Below are positions 17,776 through 27,454 of a stretch of 64,000 bases of DNA, in pieces (positions within the stretch are counted from its first letter, which is position 1; every line of letters starts with the position of its first letter). Position numbers and translations under genes: made by a program. Source of the stretch: Bacteroidota bacterium (GTDB lineage: Bacteria > Bacteroidota > Bacteroidia > B-17B0 > Aurantibacillaceae); the NCBI GenBank assembly GCA_013697245.1, contig JACCXH010000049.1, positions 294,206-358,205 on the forward strand, written 5' to 3'. The notes below the pieces were generated by a model. That model did not search any database, was not told where the DNA came from, and saw only the letters and a list, made by a program, of their open reading frames with translations.

Positions 17776-19842
17776 TCAAATTTTTATTCCAATTATGCAA
17801 ATATCGTCCACTTGGTCATGATAACATTTCTCACCATCCTTATTAAACCATGTTCTCCAGTTCTCGTAAGTTGAATTTAATTTTTCAACCTGCTCTTTGG
17901 TCGATAGTTGATGGATATTGGTAAGAAAATCATTTAATTGCCTGTTCTTAAATTTTTTGGCATCGGGTCCGCCAAACTGATCGGCATATCCATCAGTATA
18001 AAGATACAAAACATCGCCGCTTTCCATTTCAAGATCAAATAAACTAAAACTATCCGTTTTTTCGCCTTTTCCCACGGGCATTTTATCCTTGAGCATTTCT
18101 ATGACTTTATTATCCCTAACAACTATAGGAGCATTATTTGCGGCAGAATAGGTGATCTTTTTTGTTATCTTATTAATACAGATCAAAATTGCATCCATAC
18201 CGTCGCGCCCTCCTTCTTGCGAAAAGTGTTCTATCAGTCGGATACGTACATGATCAAAGATCTTGTTTGGCTGAAGAATATTTTTTTCAATAACGGCCTC
18301 ATTTAAAAAATTAATATTAAGCAAACTCATAAAAGCACCCGGAACACCATGTCCTGTTGAATCACAAACGGCCAGATAAAAATTATCATTATGCTCTGTA
18401 GCCCAATAAAAATCGCCACTTACAATATCTTTTGGTTTAAATAAAACAAAATGCTCGGGTAGGGAAGACTTAAGTAAACTTTCGTTGGCTAATAAAGCGT
18501 ATTGAATGCGTTTGGCGTAATTTATAGAATCAACAATCTCTTTTTGGTGAAGCTCTATGATCTCTTTTTGTCTTTCGGCCACAACGCTTCTGTTAATAGC
18601 TATTTCCCTTTGTTTATCGACTTCTAATTTTTGAGATTCGATAATAAAATTTTGTTTTTGGATGAGTTTGATTCTTCTATAAAGAAAAAAAGAAAATAAA
18701 AGCACTACCAGTAAAACAATACCCACCGAAATAATGATTATTTTATTTTGATTGATCTGTTCATTGTATTTAATGTCTTTTTTTTCCTGTTCTACTTTTG
18801 CAACTACTTCTTTTTTCTCGAACTCATATTGAAATTGTTTTTTTACTGAGGTTTTTTGAAGCTCGCTGTTTGTTAAGCTATCGGTCATGCGATTTGCAAG
18901 CTTAAGCATATCATAGGCCTTATCGTATTTATTTTGTTTTTTATAAACCTCTTGTAAAAGATTTGCCGCAGCACCAATATTTGAGGGGTATCCAATTTTA
19001 TTAGAAACTGCCAATGATGCCAGGGCATTTTCCAAGGCCTGAGGGACCTTGTTTTCTTTTAAATATAACTCACCCAAATTATATAGTGAATAGGCGATAC
19101 CTTGTTCATCATTAATTTCCTTTCGGATCTTTAAGCTTTTAGTAAAAAAGTCGAGTGCTTTTGCATTATTATTTTGTTCTGAATAGATGTTGCCTATGTT
19201 TTGTAAAGAATACCCCTGGCCTAATTTATCGTTAATAGCTTCTCTTATCCTTAAACTTTGGTAAAAATAACGCAGGGCTTTAGACTTATCGCCGGTTTGT
19301 TCAAATAAATTACCAATGTTATTTAAAGATTGTGAAATACCCATTTTATCGTTTATTTCTTCTCTTAGTTTTAAACTTTTTTTGTAGTAATCAAGCGCCC
19401 TCACAAGATCTCCCTGACTATTATAAATAAAACCAACGTTGTTAAGAGAATAGGCAAGGCCAAGTTTATCTTTTACCTCTTCCTGGATCTTCATGCTTTT
19501 ATGAAAATAATCGAGCGCAGTAGAAATATCGCCCAAATTATTGTAGATATAGCCACGGTTATTTAAAAAATCAGCGTAATGTTTTTTTGCTTTTAGTTTT
19601 ATTACAGCATCTTCGCTAAGCATCAATTTTTGAGATAATATACCCAGAATGTCATTGTATTTAGACCATACATTATCTTCATTAATCGATTCGATCAAAG
19701 TATTAAGAAGTTCCAGTTTATGAATATCCTCTTTTGCGTGAGCAAGTTCATTTTTTAAAGAGTCTACCGTCCTATCCTGCGAAATGCAGAATAGTTGATT
19801 AAATAAAAGAAATGAAATTAAAAGATATTGTCTAAGCCTCAT
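17776..19842 (-). CDS. TPR sensor with C-terminal SpoIIE-type phosphatase (membrane-bound)
   Basis: 688 residues. Signal peptide (MRLRQYLLISFLLFNQLFCIS), then very regular TPR units of 40 residues at about 90-310 with the repeated phrase LGxAYSLNNIGxIYxxQGDxxKALDYYxKSLKIREEINDK. Then coiled coil, TM at about 369-389, signalling helix (KEIVDSINYAKRIQYALL) and phosphatase domain (VSGDFYWATEH, AVCDSTGHGVPGAFMS, DGMDAILIC, LYTDGYADQFGGPDAKKF, HDQVDDICIIGIKI). The last motif has a short insertion before DQVDD. The ATG overlaps the upstream member's stop by four bases (ATGA), so the pair is translationally coupled. Role as for its neighbours. Confidence 0.93.
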   Translation of the reverse strand: MRLRQYLLISFLLFNQLFCISQDRTVDSLKNELAHAKEDIHKLELLNTLIESINEDNVWSKYNDILGILSQKLMLSEDAVIKLKAKKHYADFLNNRGYIYNNLGDISTALDYFHKSMKIQEEVKDKLGLAYSLNNVGFIYNSQGDLVRALDYYKKSLKLREEINDKMGISQSLNNIGNLFEQTGDKSKALRYFYQSLRIREAINDKLGQGYSLQNIGNIYSEQNNNAKALDFFTKSLKIRKEINDEQGIAYSLYNLGELYLKENKVPQALENALASLAVSNKIGYPSNIGAAANLLQEVYKKQNKYDKAYDMLKLANRMTDSLTNSELQKTSVKKQFQYEFEKKEVVAKVEQEKKDIKYNEQINQNKIIIISVGIVLLVVLLFSFFLYRRIKLIQKQNFIIESQKLEVDKQREIAINRSVVAERQKEIIELHQKEIVDSINYAKRIQYALLANESLLKSSLPEHFVLFKPKDIVSGDFYWATEHNDNFYLAVCDSTGHGVPGAFMSLLNINFLNEAVIEKNILQPNKIFDHVRIRLIEHFSQEGGRDGMDAILICINKITKKITYSAANNAPIVVRDNKVIEMLKDKMPVGKGEKTDSFSLFDLEMESGDVLYLYTDGYADQFGGPDAKKFKNRQLNDFLTNIHQLSTKEQVEKLNSTYENWRTWFNKDGEKCYHDQVDDICIIGIKI

Positions 19843-21965
19843 ATTTTAATTCCAATTATGCAAACATCGTCCACTTGCTCAAGATTGCCTTTCCACGAAA
19901 AAAAATCTTCTTCCAGCAACAGTTTTTGCTTGCTCATATCTTCTTTGCAGATAGATAATAGCATTTCGTTCAATTTTTTATACTTATATTTTTTTCCTTT
20001 GGGTCCACCAAATTGATCGGCATATCCATCAGTATATAAAAACAAAGTGTCTCCTGACTTTCCATCAATAGTATGCAAAGTAAAGGATAAAGCTTTCTCT
20101 CCTTTACCAACCGGCATTTTGTCTTTAGGCAGCTCTATTATTTGGCCATTTGAAATTAAAATTGGTTCGTTATTAGCCGCAGCATAAGTTAAACTATTCG
20201 CATTTTTATCTAAACAAATTAAGATTCCGTCCATTCCATCTTTTTGCCCTTCATTACTTATAGTGCTTTCAAGACGATTTCTGACAAAATTAAAAATCTC
20301 ATTTGGCTTTTCAATATTCTTTTCTTTGATAGCTTCGCTTAAAAAACCCATATTTAATAGACTCATAAATGCCCCAGGAACGCCATGTCCGGTGCTATCA
20401 CAAATTGCTAAATAAAATTTGTTGTTGTGTTCAGTTGCCCAATAAAAATCGCCGCTCACAATGTCTTTTGGCTGAAAGAAAATAAAATTATTTGGAACGT
20501 GAGAATTAAATAATTCTTTATTGGCGAGTAGGGCAGACTGTATCCGTTTGGCGTAGTGGATAGAATCTACTATTTCCTTTTGGTGTTCTTCTACTAACTG
20601 TTTTTGGTGTTCTACTTCTTTTTTCTGCACGGAAATAATTTTGTTGGCGGCACGTTGTTGTTTTAAACCCCTGAAAATAAAGAGAGCAAGCAAAGATGCT
20701 AATACTAGAGCTGCGGCAATAAAATAAGTGGTTGTTCTTTGTTGCTGGATTGTTTTACCAGAGAGATCATTCTTGATCTTTAATAATTTATTTTGAGTTT
20801 CTTTCTTTTCTGTTTCATATTTTGTACTTACTTCGGTAATCATTCTTGAATTATTTTCATTCATCATACTATCTTTTGCTTTAATATACAGACTCTGAAA
20901 TTCAAATGCCTTCTCAAAATCCTTGGCTCCCGCATAAATTTTAAATAATGCACTATAGGATGATTTAAGTTCATCTATTGAATTAACCTGTTTAGCTAAG
21001 GCAAGCCCTCTGTCTGCAAATATTTTTGCTTCACTTTTATTCCCCATATCATAATAAGCCGAAGCAATGTTAATACACTCGCTACTTACACCACTCATAT
21101 CGCCTATTTTTTCTTTTATTTTTAAAGCATTTTTAAAAGAATTAATTGATTTAGCATATTTTTTTTGTGAGAAATAAATACTTCCAATATTTCCTAGGCA
21201 GCCTGCTACACCCTTTTTATCGTCAATTTCTATACGAATTTTGTATGCTAAATCAAGAAAATACAACGCACTGTCGTACTGTTTTAAGTCATCAAACACC
21301 AAACCGATATTGTTATAAGCATTGCCTACACCAATTTTATGACCTTCTTTTAAATAAATAGCCAGTGCCTCTTGATAATTACTTCTTGCTTCTTTTAATT
21401 TTCGCATAACAACATAAACATTTGCCATATTGTTTAAGGAAGAGGCAACTCCAATTGAATTGCCCAATTTTTCTTTGATCTTTAGCGAAGAAAGGTGAAA
21501 TTTTATTGCTTGCGCATAATTACCATTTTCAAATTCATTACTACCAAGGTTGTTATATGTTCTAGCTTCGCCTGCCTCGTCATTGTTCTCTTTGGCAATT
21601 TTAAGTGCTTTTAAGAATGATTCTTTTGCCATTTTACAAGAACCTTTATCCATGTAAGCCATGCCAATTGCCTGATATGATTCACCACGACAAATAGAGT
21701 AAATCTTTTTTTCACGGAGGGATAGCCCGGAGCTTTCATTTAATTTTTTCTCACTAAATTTTAATCCCTCATTCCCAAACCTAATACCTTCATCATACTG
21801 ACCAATCAAAATATTCATTTTGCTCAGTTGATTCATTAACTTCACTTTAACAGTATCAACTTTTTCTTTAGATAAAACCGTAATAAAAGAATCTATTCGG
21901 CTCTGCCCATGTAAAAACACAAAAGAATTAGTAAACAAAAAAATACTAAATAAATATTTATACAT
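19839..21965 (-). CDS. TPR sensor with C-terminal SpoIIE-type phosphatase (membrane-bound)
   Basis: 708 residues. Signal peptide (FLFTNSFVFLHGQS), TPR repeats about 40-370, coiled coil, TM at about 412-432, signalling helix (KEIVDSIHYAKRIQSALL) and phosphatase domain from about 490 with D506 (VSGDFYWATEH), AICDSTGHGVPGAFMS, DGMDGILICLD, LYTDGYADQFGGPKGKKYKYKKL and LEQVDDVCIIGIKI. The catalytic half is closest to the members at 13499 and 21970, while the TPR half differs much more, so sensors diversify faster than effectors. Four-base overlap with the downstream gene and a four-base gap from the upstream one: part of one operon. Confidence 0.93.
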   Translation of the reverse strand: MYKYLFSIFLFTNSFVFLHGQSRIDSFITVLSKEKVDTVKVKLMNQLSKMNILIGQYDEGIRFGNEGLKFSEKKLNESSGLSLREKKIYSICRGESYQAIGMAYMDKGSCKMAKESFLKALKIAKENNDEAGEARTYNNLGSNEFENGNYAQAIKFHLSSLKIKEKLGNSIGVASSLNNMANVYVVMRKLKEARSNYQEALAIYLKEGHKIGVGNAYNNIGLVFDDLKQYDSALYFLDLAYKIRIEIDDKKGVAGCLGNIGSIYFSQKKYAKSINSFKNALKIKEKIGDMSGVSSECINIASAYYDMGNKSEAKIFADRGLALAKQVNSIDELKSSYSALFKIYAGAKDFEKAFEFQSLYIKAKDSMMNENNSRMITEVSTKYETEKKETQNKLLKIKNDLSGKTIQQQRTTTYFIAAALVLASLLALFIFRGLKQQRAANKIISVQKKEVEHQKQLVEEHQKEIVDSIHYAKRIQSALLANKELFNSHVPNNFIFFQPKDIVSGDFYWATEHNNKFYLAICDSTGHGVPGAFMSLLNMGFLSEAIKEKNIEKPNEIFNFVRNRLESTISNEGQKDGMDGILICLDKNANSLTYAAANNEPILISNGQIIELPKDKMPVGKGEKALSFTLHTIDGKSGDTLFLYTDGYADQFGGPKGKKYKYKKLNEMLLSICKEDMSKQKLLLEEDFFSWKGNLEQVDDVCIIGIKI

Positions 21966-21969
21966 ATAC

Positions 21970-23817
21970 TTAAATTTTTATTCCAATTATACAAACATCG
22001 TCAACTTGTTCAAGACTACCTTTCCACTCAGAAAATAAATGATTAAGTGAATCGGATTGTTGTTTTGCAGGCTCTTTTGAAATGGAAAGCAATACATTAT
22101 TTAATTGCTTGTATTTAAATTTCTTTCCATCCGGGCCACCAAATTGATCTGCATAGCCATCCGTGTACAAATATAAATTATCACCTTTTTCAAGCGCAAA
22201 TGTATAATTATTAAACCCTTCGTTCTTTTCGCCTTTACCAATAGGCATTTTATCACAAGGCAATTCAATAACTTTATTATTTCTTACAATTATTGGTGTA
22301 TTATTTGCGGCAGAGTATGTAATGGTTTTGCTATTATTATTAAAACAGATCAAGATTGCATCCATGCCGTCTCTACCGCCATCCATATGTGAAATTAATC
22401 TTTCGCGGATATGATCGAAAACTTCGTTTGGCGAAGTGATATTTTTTTCATTTATAGCTTCGTTTAAAAAACTCATATTTAAAAGGCTCATAAAGGCGCC
22501 GGGAACACCATGGCCGGTACTATCGCAAACCGCTAAGTAAAAAAGGCCTTCTTTTTTTGTAGCCCAATAAAAATCGCCACTTACAATATCCTTAGGTTTA
22601 AAAAGAACATAGTGCTCTGGTAAATTAGCGTTAAGAAGTTCTGAATTTGCTAAAAGAACAAATTGAATACGTTTGGCGTAATTAATTGAATCGAGGATCT
22701 CTTTATTTTTAATTTCGATAATATCATATGCAGATTTAAGTTCAACATTTTTGATCCTTTCAATTTCTGCTTCTTTTTCTTTTATAATATCATTGGTTAA
22801 GCTATTAATTTTTGTTTCGGTATCCTTATGATGGATCTCGATATTTAATTTTACCAGTTTCTCATAAAACAAAAGTGCCTTTTTATAATCTTCTTTTGTT
22901 TTGTAAATATCTCCCGTTTCCTGGTATACCTGCGCAAGTTTTATTTGGAAATTGATCTCTATCGCTACTCTTTCAGCCTTCTCTAAATAAATTAAAGCTT
23001 CGTCAAGATCTCCTTTTTCCCTAAAAAGTGCGGCAATGTCAATGTAACTGGTCAATACAAAACGGGTTATCTTGTGATTTTCCCTGATTTGCAAAGCTTC
23101 TAAAAAATAACTTAAAGCGGTACCGTATTCTTTTTTCTTTTTATAAATAACACCCAGATCATTTAACGCGCGGCTTTGCCCAATTACATTCTGCTCAACT
23201 TTTAAAATACCAAGTCCTTTAAGGTTCATCTTAATAGCCTCATCATAGTTTTCCTTATCGCTGTAAACGGCTGCTAAACCCAAATAAATACGGCCGCTCC
23301 AGGTACTATCAATTAAGTTAGGGTTCGAGATCCCAATTTTATAATATTTTTCCGAATCAACATATTTTTTTAAGTCTTTGTAGATGGTGCCTAAAATATA
23401 ATAGGCCAATACTTTATCATTTGTTTCATCAAGATTCTCTTCAAAATAAGTAATACCTCTTAAAGCGCTATACAAAGCGGCTTCAGCTTTACCAATAGTT
23501 GTGTTTATGAGTCCAAGCGTGATCAATGAATTGGCTATCCACTTTTTATCATCCAGCTTTTTAAAAATCTGTAAGCTATCACCAATTTGTTGAATTGCCA
23601 GTGTTGCATTGTTCTCGATAATAAAGGTGCCCATAGCCAGATTAAGTAAACCCTTGGCATGTCCAAACTCATAATTAAGTTCGATCGCTCTTTCAAGAGC
23701 TTTTTTCCCGGAGGTCATAGCATCAAAATCGTTCTGCGGCGCGCCCCTCAGATACCAGATCTTTTCGTTTATTTCGTCAATAAACTTAATTTCTTCTTCT
23801 CTGTTTATCTGTTCCAA
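21970..23817 (-). CDS. Soluble TPR protein with C-terminal SpoIIE-type phosphatase
   Basis: 615 residues. Unlike its neighbours it starts MEQINREEEIKFIDEINEK and has neither a signal peptide nor a TM segment. TPR repeats (about 40-330) run directly into a coiled coil and signalling helix (KEILDSINYAKRIQFVLL) and the phosphatase domain (VSGDFYWATKKEG, AVCDSTGHGVPGAFMS, DGMDAILICFN, LYTDGYADQFGGPDGKKFKYKQL, LEQVDDVCIIGIKI). It should therefore sense a cytosolic partner. An N-terminal truncation is possible, but no signal-peptide-like coding was found in the 11 bases between it and the previous gene. Co-transcribed with the array. Confidence 0.92.
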   Translation of the reverse strand: MEQINREEEIKFIDEINEKIWYLRGAPQNDFDAMTSGKKALERAIELNYEFGHAKGLLNLAMGTFIIENNATLAIQQIGDSLQIFKKLDDKKWIANSLITLGLINTTIGKAEAALYSALRGITYFEENLDETNDKVLAYYILGTIYKDLKKYVDSEKYYKIGISNPNLIDSTWSGRIYLGLAAVYSDKENYDEAIKMNLKGLGILKVEQNVIGQSRALNDLGVIYKKKKEYGTALSYFLEALQIRENHKITRFVLTSYIDIAALFREKGDLDEALIYLEKAERVAIEINFQIKLAQVYQETGDIYKTKEDYKKALLFYEKLVKLNIEIHHKDTETKINSLTNDIIKEKEAEIERIKNVELKSAYDIIEIKNKEILDSINYAKRIQFVLLANSELLNANLPEHYVLFKPKDIVSGDFYWATKKEGLFYLAVCDSTGHGVPGAFMSLLNMSFLNEAINEKNITSPNEVFDHIRERLISHMDGGRDGMDAILICFNNNSKTITYSAANNTPIIVRNNKVIELPCDKMPIGKGEKNEGFNNYTFALEKGDNLYLYTDGYADQFGGPDGKKFKYKQLNNVLLSISKEPAKQQSDSLNHLFSEWKGSLEQVDDVCIIGIKI

Positions 23818-23828
23818 GATCTAATTTT

Positions 23829-25847
23829 TTAAATTTTAATTCCAATAATACAAATATCATCAATTTGGTCAAGCACCCCTTTCCATTCAATAAACCTATC
23901 TTCCAAAATACTTCTTTGTTTATTAATTGGATTTTGCGATACAGAAAGCAAAAATTCATTTAATTGCCTTGACTTAAATTTTTTTATCTCAGCGCCACCA
24001 AATTGGTCACCATACCCGTCAGTATACAAATATAAAGTATCTTCTCTCTTAATATCTTTAATTTCATATAAAGTAAACGATGTATCTCTTTCACCTTTAC
24101 CAACAGGCATTTTATCTTTTGGCAACTCAATCATTTTATTATTGCTAATTAAAATAGGGGCATTGTTGGCAGCAGAATAGGTAAGCTTTTTATCAACAGT
24201 ATTTATACATAATAAAATGCAATCCATTCCATCCTGTGCACCATCCTGCGAAATATGTTCAATAAGCCTTTTCCTAACGTGGTTTAAAATTTCATTTGGT
24301 ACTAAAATACCTTTCTCTTTAATGGCTTCACTTAAAAAGAACATATTCAATAAGCTCATAAATGCACCTGGCACGCCATGCCCTGTGCTATCTGAAACGG
24401 CCAGATAAAAGTTACCATTGTGCTCAGTAGACCAATAAAAATCGCCGCTTACAACATCTTTTGGTTGAAAAAAGATAAAATGTTCTTTTAAATTTTTCTG
24501 TAACAATTCATTACTGGCCAAAAAACTACGTTGTATCCGTTCTGCATATTGAATACTATCTGTTATTTCTTTGTGTTTTGCTTCTACCAGGCGCTTTTGT
24601 TCGTCTATAATGACTAGTTGATTTTGGGTTTGTTTTTCCTTCAACTCAATTATATCTTTTTGTTTATTGGTAAGTTTAAACCGTTTAAATAGTGCAAAAG
24701 TAAAAATGATAATTATTAAAAGTATTCCAATAATAATATAAATAATAAGTTGATGTCTTTTTTTCTCCTCTAAACTTATTGCTTTCTGCACTGCTGCTTT
24801 GGCTTTAAGTTCTGTTTCTTTTTTTTCGACCTCAAAATTAGTTTTTGTGTTACTTAATTTCGAACTGTTCTCAATATTAAATATAGTATCGGTGAGTTGT
24901 TTGAATTTTACATGGTTTGCGTATGCTTCTTTGTAATTACCTAAGCCAACTTCAGCATTTGCCAAAATCTCATAACCCATCCGCAGATTATTTAAGGTGT
25001 TTATCTCTTTTGATAATGCAATAACTTTTTGTGCATACCCCTTAGCTATGGCGTATTTCTTTAAAGTAATATTCAGATCACTAATATTTACTAAACTTAA
25101 AATGATTCCCTCTTTATTATTTAATTCTTCATCGATCTTTAATGAGCGATAATAATATTCCAGCGCTTTTTCATAATCTTTCTGATCGTCGTAAATAAGG
25201 CCAATATTGGTGATACAGGACGATATTCCATCTTTATCATTCAGTTCTTCGTTCAACTTTAAAGCCCTTTTATAACATTGCAAAGCTTTGTAATATTCTT
25301 TTTGAGTTTGGTACATCGTGCCAATATTTAGAAGATCGGCTGATATTCCTTCCTTGTCTTTTAGTTCCTCATCAATTTTTAAGGCCTTTGTATAATATTC
25401 TAAAGCTTGTGAATAACTGCCCTGAAAGTCATAAATAAGACCAATATTTGTATAAGATTTTGCTATGCCGGCCTTCTCCTTTATGTCCTCATATATTTTT
25501 AATGCTCTTGTATAATAGTCTAATGCTTTAGGATAATCGCCCCTTGAATAATTAATAAGCCCAATATTTAGGATACAGTTGGCAATTTTAAGTTTATTGT
25601 TTAGTTTCTCACTCAACAACAAACATTTGTTGTAATAGATGATAGAGGAGTCGTACCGGGCATTATTATAGTATATTGAAGCAATGATATTATAAAGCTC
25701 AAGTTTAACTGTTTCTTTGTTATTGCTTTTTAAACTTATATATAAAGAATCAAGCTTTGTATTTTGAACAGAAATTTTCTTTTGCTCTTGGCTAATTGCA
25801 AAAACAGCAGACAAAGAAAACAAAAGCCAAAATAAAAACCTCTTCAT
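23829..25847 (-). CDS. TPR sensor with C-terminal SpoIIE-type phosphatase (membrane-bound)
   Basis: 672 residues. Signal peptide (LLFSLSAVFAISQE), five or more regular TPR units about 50-320 (NIGLIYxxQGxYxxALEYYxKALKIDEELKDKEGI), coiled coil, TM at about 367-387, signalling helix (KEITDSIQYAERIQRSFL) and phosphatase domain (VSGDFYWSTEH, AVSDSTGHGVPGAFMS, DGMDCILLCIN, LYTDGYGDQFGGAEIKKF, LDQIDDICIIGIKI). The usual CDSTG is SDSTG; the metal-binding aspartates are kept. First complete member after the truncated sensor (121-base gap), so it may have its own promoter. Confidence 0.93.
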   Translation of the reverse strand: MKRFLFWLLFSLSAVFAISQEQKKISVQNTKLDSLYISLKSNNKETVKLELYNIIASIYYNNARYDSSIIYYNKCLLLSEKLNNKLKIANCILNIGLINYSRGDYPKALDYYTRALKIYEDIKEKAGIAKSYTNIGLIYDFQGSYSQALEYYTKALKIDEELKDKEGISADLLNIGTMYQTQKEYYKALQCYKRALKLNEELNDKDGISSCITNIGLIYDDQKDYEKALEYYYRSLKIDEELNNKEGIILSLVNISDLNITLKKYAIAKGYAQKVIALSKEINTLNNLRMGYEILANAEVGLGNYKEAYANHVKFKQLTDTIFNIENSSKLSNTKTNFEVEKKETELKAKAAVQKAISLEEKKRHQLIIYIIIGILLIIIIFTFALFKRFKLTNKQKDIIELKEKQTQNQLVIIDEQKRLVEAKHKEITDSIQYAERIQRSFLASNELLQKNLKEHFIFFQPKDVVSGDFYWSTEHNGNFYLAVSDSTGHGVPGAFMSLLNMFFLSEAIKEKGILVPNEILNHVRKRLIEHISQDGAQDGMDCILLCINTVDKKLTYSAANNAPILISNNKMIELPKDKMPVGKGERDTSFTLYEIKDIKREDTLYLYTDGYGDQFGGAEIKKFKSRQLNEFLLSVSQNPINKQRSILEDRFIEWKGVLDQIDDICIIGIKI

Positions 25848-25967
25848 ATTTAATTATTAAAACTATACAACGATCGAGTAAATATTAATTATTCCTTTAA
25901 CTTATTTATACCGCGTTCAAAATACTTTCGTTGGTATGTTTTATAAATAACTATAGTGTACAACAGC

Positions 25968-27407
25968 TTACTTTTCACTTTTTAACTTTTTAAAATTACG
26001 TTCGATGTATTTTTCACTGGGTAACAATGCTTTTTGAATTCGTCGGGCATAATTAATTGAATCAAGAATCTCTTTTTGCTTTTGCTCAACAATACTTTTT
26101 TGTTTGGAAAGAATAATATTCGTTTTTTTCTTTTGTCTGTAATTAATAATGGCAACAACCGCTAAACCGGAAATCAAGATCAAACCAATAATAATGGAAA
26201 TATTTACTCTTTTTTGCTGTAGAATTACCTGGTCTTTATTCTTTAAGTTCATTTCCTGAACCTCTATCTCTTTTTGTTTGCTTTTATTCTGGTATTTTGC
26301 TTCCAGTTCCTGCATCTGTTTTAATTTTTGTTCATCATAAACAGTTTTAAGAATTGCTATGTATTTTGATTGGAACTCAAATGCCTTTTGATAGTTCTTT
26401 GTGTTTGAATATATAAATGAAGCTACCTCGTAAGCAAACTTCATGTTATCACGATTCTTAATAAGTTCGGCTACTTTTAAACCCTGGTCAACATACTCAA
26501 TGGCTTTTTTTGAATTCCCGCTTTTAAAATAAATATCTGCAACATTGCAATAAGCATCTGCAAGATTACTTCGGTTGTTTGATTCTTTACATAGTTCTAT
26601 TGTCCTTAAACCGGCTTCAATAGCTGTTTTGTAATCTTTTAAAAACATACTGGCTGTAGAAATGTTAGAAAGACAGGTAGCGATCATAGGTGTATCGTGC
26701 CCTTTTTCATAATAACCTAAAGCATTTTTAAAATTCTCTATCGCTTTTTTCAATTCGCCTTTTGAGGCATATACAATGCCCAAACCAATTAATGCAACAC
26801 CTGATTGGTTTGGTGCATCAATGGTCTTACTCATGGCATATGATTTTTGGTAATAGATAAGCGCATTATCAAACTCTTCCCTGTCTGTATAAATTGTACC
26901 AATGTTTGCTAAGCAGGAAATGCATGATACTGTGTCTTTTATTTTCTCATTGATATCAAGCGCTTTATGCATGTATATCAATGCAGTATCAGATGCACCT
27001 ATTTTCCGATAAAAGTTGGCAAAGTCCTCATAGATATCGGCCATAATATTTTTATCAGTTTCTTTTTTTGAAAGCTCAAGACATTGAAGAAATAATTTTC
27101 TAGATGTAGTATACTCATCAATTAATCGGTAATACACTGCAAGATTTTCGATGGAATAAAGATATTGAAGCGAATAATTATTTTTTTCTGAGAGTTTTAA
27201 TGCTTTGGTATAATACTCAAAAGATTTTGGCATATCCCGTCTTAAGCAGGCATTACCAATTTTAATATAAAGTCTTATCTTTTCTTTATCACGCTGCGCG
27301 GTATCAGCTCTTTTAATCAGGCTATCTAAATTCCCGGCACTAAACTCATTAACGTTTAAGATTAATAAAAGAAATAAAATATATATTTTTATATTATAAA
27401 AGTTCAT
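25968..27407 (-). CDS. TPR membrane sensor truncated before the phosphatase domain
   Basis: 479 residues. Signal peptide (LLILNVNEFSAG), TPR repeats about 30-370, coiled coil, TM at about 402-422 and the same signalling helix as its neighbours (KEILDSINYARRIQKALL), then PSEKYIERNFKKLKSEK and a stop. The sequence ends exactly where the SpoIIE domain begins in the six sister genes. The 120 bases downstream contain no phosphatase motif in any frame. It may be a degraded copy, or a sensor able to pair with sister proteins through the coiled coil and act as a dominant-negative or scaffold; the second idea is speculation. Lies 47 bases downstream of paaZ. Confidence 0.85.
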   Translation of the reverse strand: MNFYNIKIYILFLLLILNVNEFSAGNLDSLIKRADTAQRDKEKIRLYIKIGNACLRRDMPKSFEYYTKALKLSEKNNYSLQYLYSIENLAVYYRLIDEYTTSRKLFLQCLELSKKETDKNIMADIYEDFANFYRKIGASDTALIYMHKALDINEKIKDTVSCISCLANIGTIYTDREEFDNALIYYQKSYAMSKTIDAPNQSGVALIGLGIVYASKGELKKAIENFKNALGYYEKGHDTPMIATCLSNISTASMFLKDYKTAIEAGLRTIELCKESNNRSNLADAYCNVADIYFKSGNSKKAIEYVDQGLKVAELIKNRDNMKFAYEVASFIYSNTKNYQKAFEFQSKYIAILKTVYDEQKLKQMQELEAKYQNKSKQKEIEVQEMNLKNKDQVILQQKRVNISIIIGLILISGLAVVAIINYRQKKKTNIILSKQKSIVEQKQKEILDSINYARRIQKALLPSEKYIERNFKKLKSEK

Positions 27408-27454
27408 CTAATCTTTATCACGTTTAAGTTCCACTAAAAAAGAAATGTGATCTT

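Noticed and set aside
25850..25967. Phosphatase relic after the truncated sensor
   Set aside because: All three minus-strand frames were read; none shows GDFYW, GHGVPG or TDGY motifs. One 26-codon open run (ending FERGINKLKE) matches nothing in the family.
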